Positions 29,199 to 32,289 of a DNA stretch of 32,289 nt are shown piece after piece (the first letter of the stretch is position 1; the number at the start of each line of letters is the position of its first letter). The translations under genes were made by a program, and so were the position numbers. The notes beneath the pieces are model-generated. The model was not told where the DNA came from. It saw only the letters and a program-made list of their open reading frames with translations, and ran no database searches. Origin of the DNA: a virus; IMG/VR virus record IMGVR_UViG_3300045051_000023, positions 1-32,289 of that record; one strand, 5' to 3'.

Positions 29199-30699
29199 CC
29201 CCGAATGGGCACCAGCGTTTTCGGTTCCTAGCCGCAGCAACAAAACACTTGGCCCTGAAGTCACAGACTTTGCGGCAACCTTGCTGAAAGCCAGCCGTGG
29301 TTTCAAAGTTGGCGAACCGCTTGAATTTACTGCTTGGCAGTCTTGGCTTATGGACCGCCTTTTAGAGTTGGACCCAAACACTGGTCTTATGCGTTTCCGT
29401 AAGGCACTGATTCTATTGCCACGCAAGAACGGCAAATCGTTGCTGGGAACTTCTTTGGCTTTGCACCACCTAGTATTTGGTGAAGCAGGTGGACAGGTTT
29501 ATTCCGCAGCGTCGGACCGTTCACAGGCGAAAATTGTTTTTGGTGAAGCACGTCAACAGGTTTTGAACAATCCTTCACTATCCAGAATTTTGAAAGTTTA
29601 CCGCGACGCGATTGAACTGCCTTCCAAGGGAAGCGTTTACCGCCCACTTTCCGCAGACGCTATGCGTGCACACGGACTTGGACCGTCACTGGTTGTTGCG
29701 GACGAACTTCACGCTTGGCCTTCTTCGGCAAGCAACCAACGCGGCGACGAACTTTGGGACGCACTGACCCAAGGTTCAGCGGACCGCCCTGAATCACTTG
29801 TGGTTGGAATCACAACCGCAGGGGGTCACACAGACACTTTGCTTGGCCGTCTTTATGAGCACGGAAAAGCAGTGGTTGAATCCAACGGCGAATTGGACCC
29901 GCAGTTTGGCTTCTGGTCTTGGGAAGCGTCTAATGACGACGACCCTACAGACCCAGAAGTTTGGCGAAAGGCTAACCCGAACCTTGCCGAAGGACTTCTT
30001 GACATTGGCGACTTCGAAGCGGCTATTGCTTCGGCTGGTTCTGCTGGCTTCGCAGGTTTCCAACGTTATCGTTTGAACCAGTGGGTTCGAATGGCTGGTG
30101 AAGATTTTATTTCACCGCACCACTACACGGAAGCACAACGCGAACAATCCGTTCCGCTTGGTGCAGAAGTTGTTGCTGGTTTTGACGGTTCTGTTTCTGG
30201 CGACGCGACTGGCATTGTCATTCAAGATGTCAACACTGGAACCATGAGTGTTCACGCAGTTTGGGAACCAGACCACAGCGACCCTGACTGGACTGTTGAC
30301 CGTGCAGACGTGAACCGCGCCATGGAATTACTTTTTGAAAATTACAATGTTAGAATGTTATGGTGTGACCCGTCATTCTACGAACCAGATGTTTTAGAAT
30401 GGTCAAAGCGTTGGAAGAAACGTGTGGAACGTATTCCACCAACGAATCACCGAATAGCCCCTTTGTCGCAGCAATTTATTGCAGACCTTGTGGCTAAAGA
30501 AATCGGTGGCGACCAAGACCCCCGTTTGAAACGTCACTGCTTGAACGCAGTGGCTACTGAAGCAGGGTCCTTCAAAAAAGAAAAGAAGGCAAGCCCCCGA
30601 AAGGTGGACCTTCTTGCTTGTGCAGTCCTAGCAAATGGTGCACGACACGCTACGAAAGACCGCAAGCAAATCACGACCCGAAGGGCAACAATCCTATGA
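29173..30699 (+). CDS. terL: Terminase large subunit
   Basis: A 508-aa packaging motor. Walker A is LPRKNGKS (82-89), Walker B LVVADE (173-178, with catalytic E178), and motif III likely GITTAGG (212-218). The nuclease domain begins with GFDGS (D338) and has its last acidic residue near the C-terminus (KVDLLACAVLA). This matches the HK97/lambda-type Terminase_1 family. The first codon is GTG; a TTG follows immediately and either could be the start. The stop overlaps the portal start by 4 bases. Confidence 0.93.
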   Translation: MLTELPPPSPEWAPAFSVPSRSNKTLGPEVTDFAATLLKASRGFKVGEPLEFTAWQSWLMDRLLELDPNTGLMRFRKALILLPRKNGKSLLGTSLALHHLVFGEAGGQVYSAASDRSQAKIVFGEARQQVLNNPSLSRILKVYRDAIELPSKGSVYRPLSADAMRAHGLGPSLVVADELHAWPSSASNQRGDELWDALTQGSADRPESLVVGITTAGGHTDTLLGRLYEHGKAVVESNGELDPQFGFWSWEASNDDDPTDPEVWRKANPNLAEGLLDIGDFEAAIASAGSAGFAGFQRYRLNQWVRMAGEDFISPHHYTEAQREQSVPLGAEVVAGFDGSVSGDATGIVIQDVNTGTMSVHAVWEPDHSDPDWTVDRADVNRAMELLFENYNVRMLWCDPSFYEPDVLEWSKRWKKRVERIPPTNHRIAPLSQQFIADLVAKEIGGDQDPRLKRHCLNAVATEAGSFKKEKKASPRKVDLLACAVLANGARHATKDRKQITTRRATIL

Positions 30700-32060
30700 G
30701 CCTAACAATGGACGAACTAGCGGTTTTGGACCGCATGTTTCAGAAGTTGCGTCACCACGACGGCAAAAACCACCTTCTTGAAAACTACTACGAAGGCAAG
30801 ACCCGTCTAAAGGACCTAAACATTTCAGTTCCACCAGCATTGCGTTTGGTGGACAGTGTTGTTGGCTGGGCTGGAACCGCAGTTGACGTTCTTGAAGAAC
30901 GCCTAGACTTCGAAGGCTACATTGGTGGCGACACCTTGGGCTTGAATGAAATTTTTCGTGCCAACGAACTAGACCTTGAAAGTGGTCTAGGTCACAAGGA
31001 CGCACTAATTTATGGTGTTGGTTTTGTGTTTGTTGGCAAGGGTTCAAATGGTGAAGCAGACCCGCTGATTACTATTGAAAGCCCGAAGAAGGCAACCGCA
31101 TTGTATGACATGCGTAGCCGTCGCCTATCGGCAGCATTGCTTGTAGACCGTGACGACATTGGTGAAGTTCAATACGGCAAACTATATCTGCCAAATGAAA
31201 CAATCACTGTTGAACGTGAAAACAATCTTTGGTTTGAAATTGACCGCGACGTTCACAACCTTGGACGTGTTCCAGTTTCACCTTTGGTAAACAACCCACG
31301 TTCAGGCGACCCAGACGGACGTTCAGAAATTACAAAGGCAGTTCGTTCTTACACTGACAGTGCTATGCGAACTTTGCTTGGTGCAGAAGTTGCACGCGAA
31401 TTTTATTCAGCCCCGCAGCGTTTCGTTTTGGGTGCGAAAGAAGATTTGTTCTTGGACAGTGACGGCAACGCAATGAACCCTTGGTCTGTAATCCAGGGAA
31501 GAATGCTTGGCGTTCCTTACAACGACGACGACGGTGTAATGCCGCAAGTTGGCCAGTTCCAGGCAAACAGCCCTGCACCTTACTTTGAGCAAATCCGTCA
31601 ATACGCGCAACTGATTGCAGCGGAAACTGCAATTCCTGCTTCTTACCTTGGATTCCAAACTGACAATCCTTCGTCTGCGGACGCTATCCGTCAAATGGAA
31701 GCCCGTTTGGTGAAGCGTGCAGAACGCCGCCAGCGTCAATTCGGACGGACCTGGTCAGAGGTTGCAAAGTTGGCTTTGCTAGTTCGTGACGGTGAGATTC
31801 CTGCCGAAGCAGCAAACATTCGCCCGATTTGGCGTGACGCTTCTACACCTACCCGTGCAGCCGCAGCAGATGAAACAACCAAACTTATTCAGGTTGGTGT
31901 GCTTACACCTGATTCTGAAATTGTTTACAACCGAATTGGTTTGTCTGACAGCGACAAGCAGGTTATCAAGGCAGAAAAGGCTGCTTCTTCTGCAAGAAGC
32001 CTAGTTGCGAACCTAGCAGACGCAGCAAGGGCCGCAACAAATGGCAACACAACAGCCTAA
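30696..32060 (+). CDS. Portal protein (SPP1 gp6-like)
   Basis: A 454-aa protein forming the dodecameric ring through which DNA enters the capsid. It shows the SPP1 gp6-like plan: N-terminal helices (YYEGKTRLKDLNISVPPALR), a VDSVVGWAGTAVDVLEERLDFEG segment, the central wing domain, a stem helix region with PAPYFEQIRQYAQLIAAETAIPASYLGFQTDNPSSADAIRQ and the C-terminal crown helices. It follows terL in an ATGA overlap; the frame extends back to 30618 but that part overlaps terL. The next gene starts 20 bases before its stop. Confidence 0.9.
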   Translation: MSLTMDELAVLDRMFQKLRHHDGKNHLLENYYEGKTRLKDLNISVPPALRLVDSVVGWAGTAVDVLEERLDFEGYIGGDTLGLNEIFRANELDLESGLGHKDALIYGVGFVFVGKGSNGEADPLITIESPKKATALYDMRSRRLSAALLVDRDDIGEVQYGKLYLPNETITVERENNLWFEIDRDVHNLGRVPVSPLVNNPRSGDPDGRSEITKAVRSYTDSAMRTLLGAEVAREFYSAPQRFVLGAKEDLFLDSDGNAMNPWSVIQGRMLGVPYNDDDGVMPQVGQFQANSPAPYFEQIRQYAQLIAAETAIPASYLGFQTDNPSSADAIRQMEARLVKRAERRQRQFGRTWSEVAKLALLVRDGEIPAEAANIRPIWRDASTPTRAAAADETTKLIQVGVLTPDSEIVYNRIGLSDSDKQVIKAEKAASSARSLVANLADAARAATNGNTTA

Positions 32061-32289
32061 ATTTGTCACTACCGAAGACGGTAGACGCATAACTTATGCA
32101 CGTTGGAAGTATGAGCAACAAATTCAGCAAGAAACAGTAATCAAGCAAGTCAATGACCTTATTACTGCTTCAGCGACAGGTGTTGTTAGAACCGCAGCAG
32201 ACCTTGGCCAACAGGAATACGGTGCTTTCCTTCGCACAGTAATTCCAGAACTACTTGACCAATACGGCAACGTAAATGCAACTGCTGCT
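32041..32289 (+). CDS. MuF-like minor capsid protein, 5' part
   Basis: The N-terminal 83 codons of the gene completed at window bases 1-742. It starts with ATG inside the portal end (20-base overlap) and the frame passes through the 127-bp repeat with no shift, which supports circular closure. The N-terminus (TEDGRRITYARWKYEQQIQQE, then DLITASATGVVRTAADLGQQEYGAFLR) is helical, as in MuF proteins that dock on the portal. Confidence 0.8.
   Translation, partial: MATQQPKFVTTEDGRRITYARWKYEQQIQQETVIKQVNDLITASATGVVRTAADLGQQEYGAFLRTVIPELLDQYGNVNATAA
32163..32289. repeat. Terminal direct repeat, right copy (circular overlap)
   Basis: Identical to bases 1-127. The unique genome is therefore 32,162 bp. 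Confidence 0.95.

Overview
The window is the complete genome of a small tailed phage with a long non-contractile tail (siphophage type). The first 127 bases are repeated exactly at the end (32163-32289), so the sequence closes into a circle of 32,162 bp, and the gene cut by the window edges (a MuF-like capsid protein) is whole when joined. A WhiB-family regulator, a P27-type small terminase, a SPP1 gp6-like portal and ReqiPepy6 gp37-like tail proteins point to an actinobacterial host. By eye the base composition is in the mid to high 40s % GC, lower than for soil streptomycete or mycobacterial phages, so a freshwater or other moderate-GC actinobacterium is a reasonable guess (inference). I see no integrase, tRNA, or polymerase/primase gene.

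Layout. (1) 28136 to the end, wrapping to 16075, is the late region on the + strand: HNH nuclease, a repeat-rich packaging region, small and large terminase, portal, MuF protein, scaffold, major capsid, four connector/tail-completion proteins, major tail protein, tail chaperones with a probable -1 frameshift, tape measure, Dit, gp37-like hub, a long cluster of fibre and receptor-type proteins including three tandem paralogues and a collagen-like fibre, then a LysM protein, an M23 peptidase and a holin. It ends at a strong terminator (16118-16151). (2) 16152-16397 is a regulatory region with nested repeats, a 17-bp dyad and a promoter. (3) 16398-18394 holds an early protein, a DEDDy exonuclease with a zinc ribbon, a sigma-like factor and a small protein, ending in a bidirectional terminator. 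(4) The only minus-strand gene is whiB-like (18439-18729), divergent from (5) the replication and recombination block 18870-23677: YqaJ exonuclease, PD-(D/E)XK nuclease, putative annealing protein, HNH protein, HTH replication initiator with an internal iteron array, SSB and RusA. (6) A second copy of the early promoter (23688-23749) starts a run of about 20 mostly tiny, overlapping genes (23783-28054), including NrdH, an Nmad1/DUF1599-like protein, a HAD-type protein and several small Cys-rich proteins.

How it fits together. Two near-identical promoters can fire the early blocks. The HTH initiator probably opens an origin lying inside its own gene (four iterons at exact 21-bp spacing followed by an AT-rich stretch, as in the lambda O gene) and hands it to the host replisome, while YqaJ, the annealing protein, RusA and SSB handle recombination and packaging substrates. 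The sigma-like factor and the WhiB-like protein are candidates for the early/late switch. The most unusual whole-genome signal is that I could find no GATC, AGCT, CCGG or GTAC anywhere, which suggests strong past selection by restriction systems.
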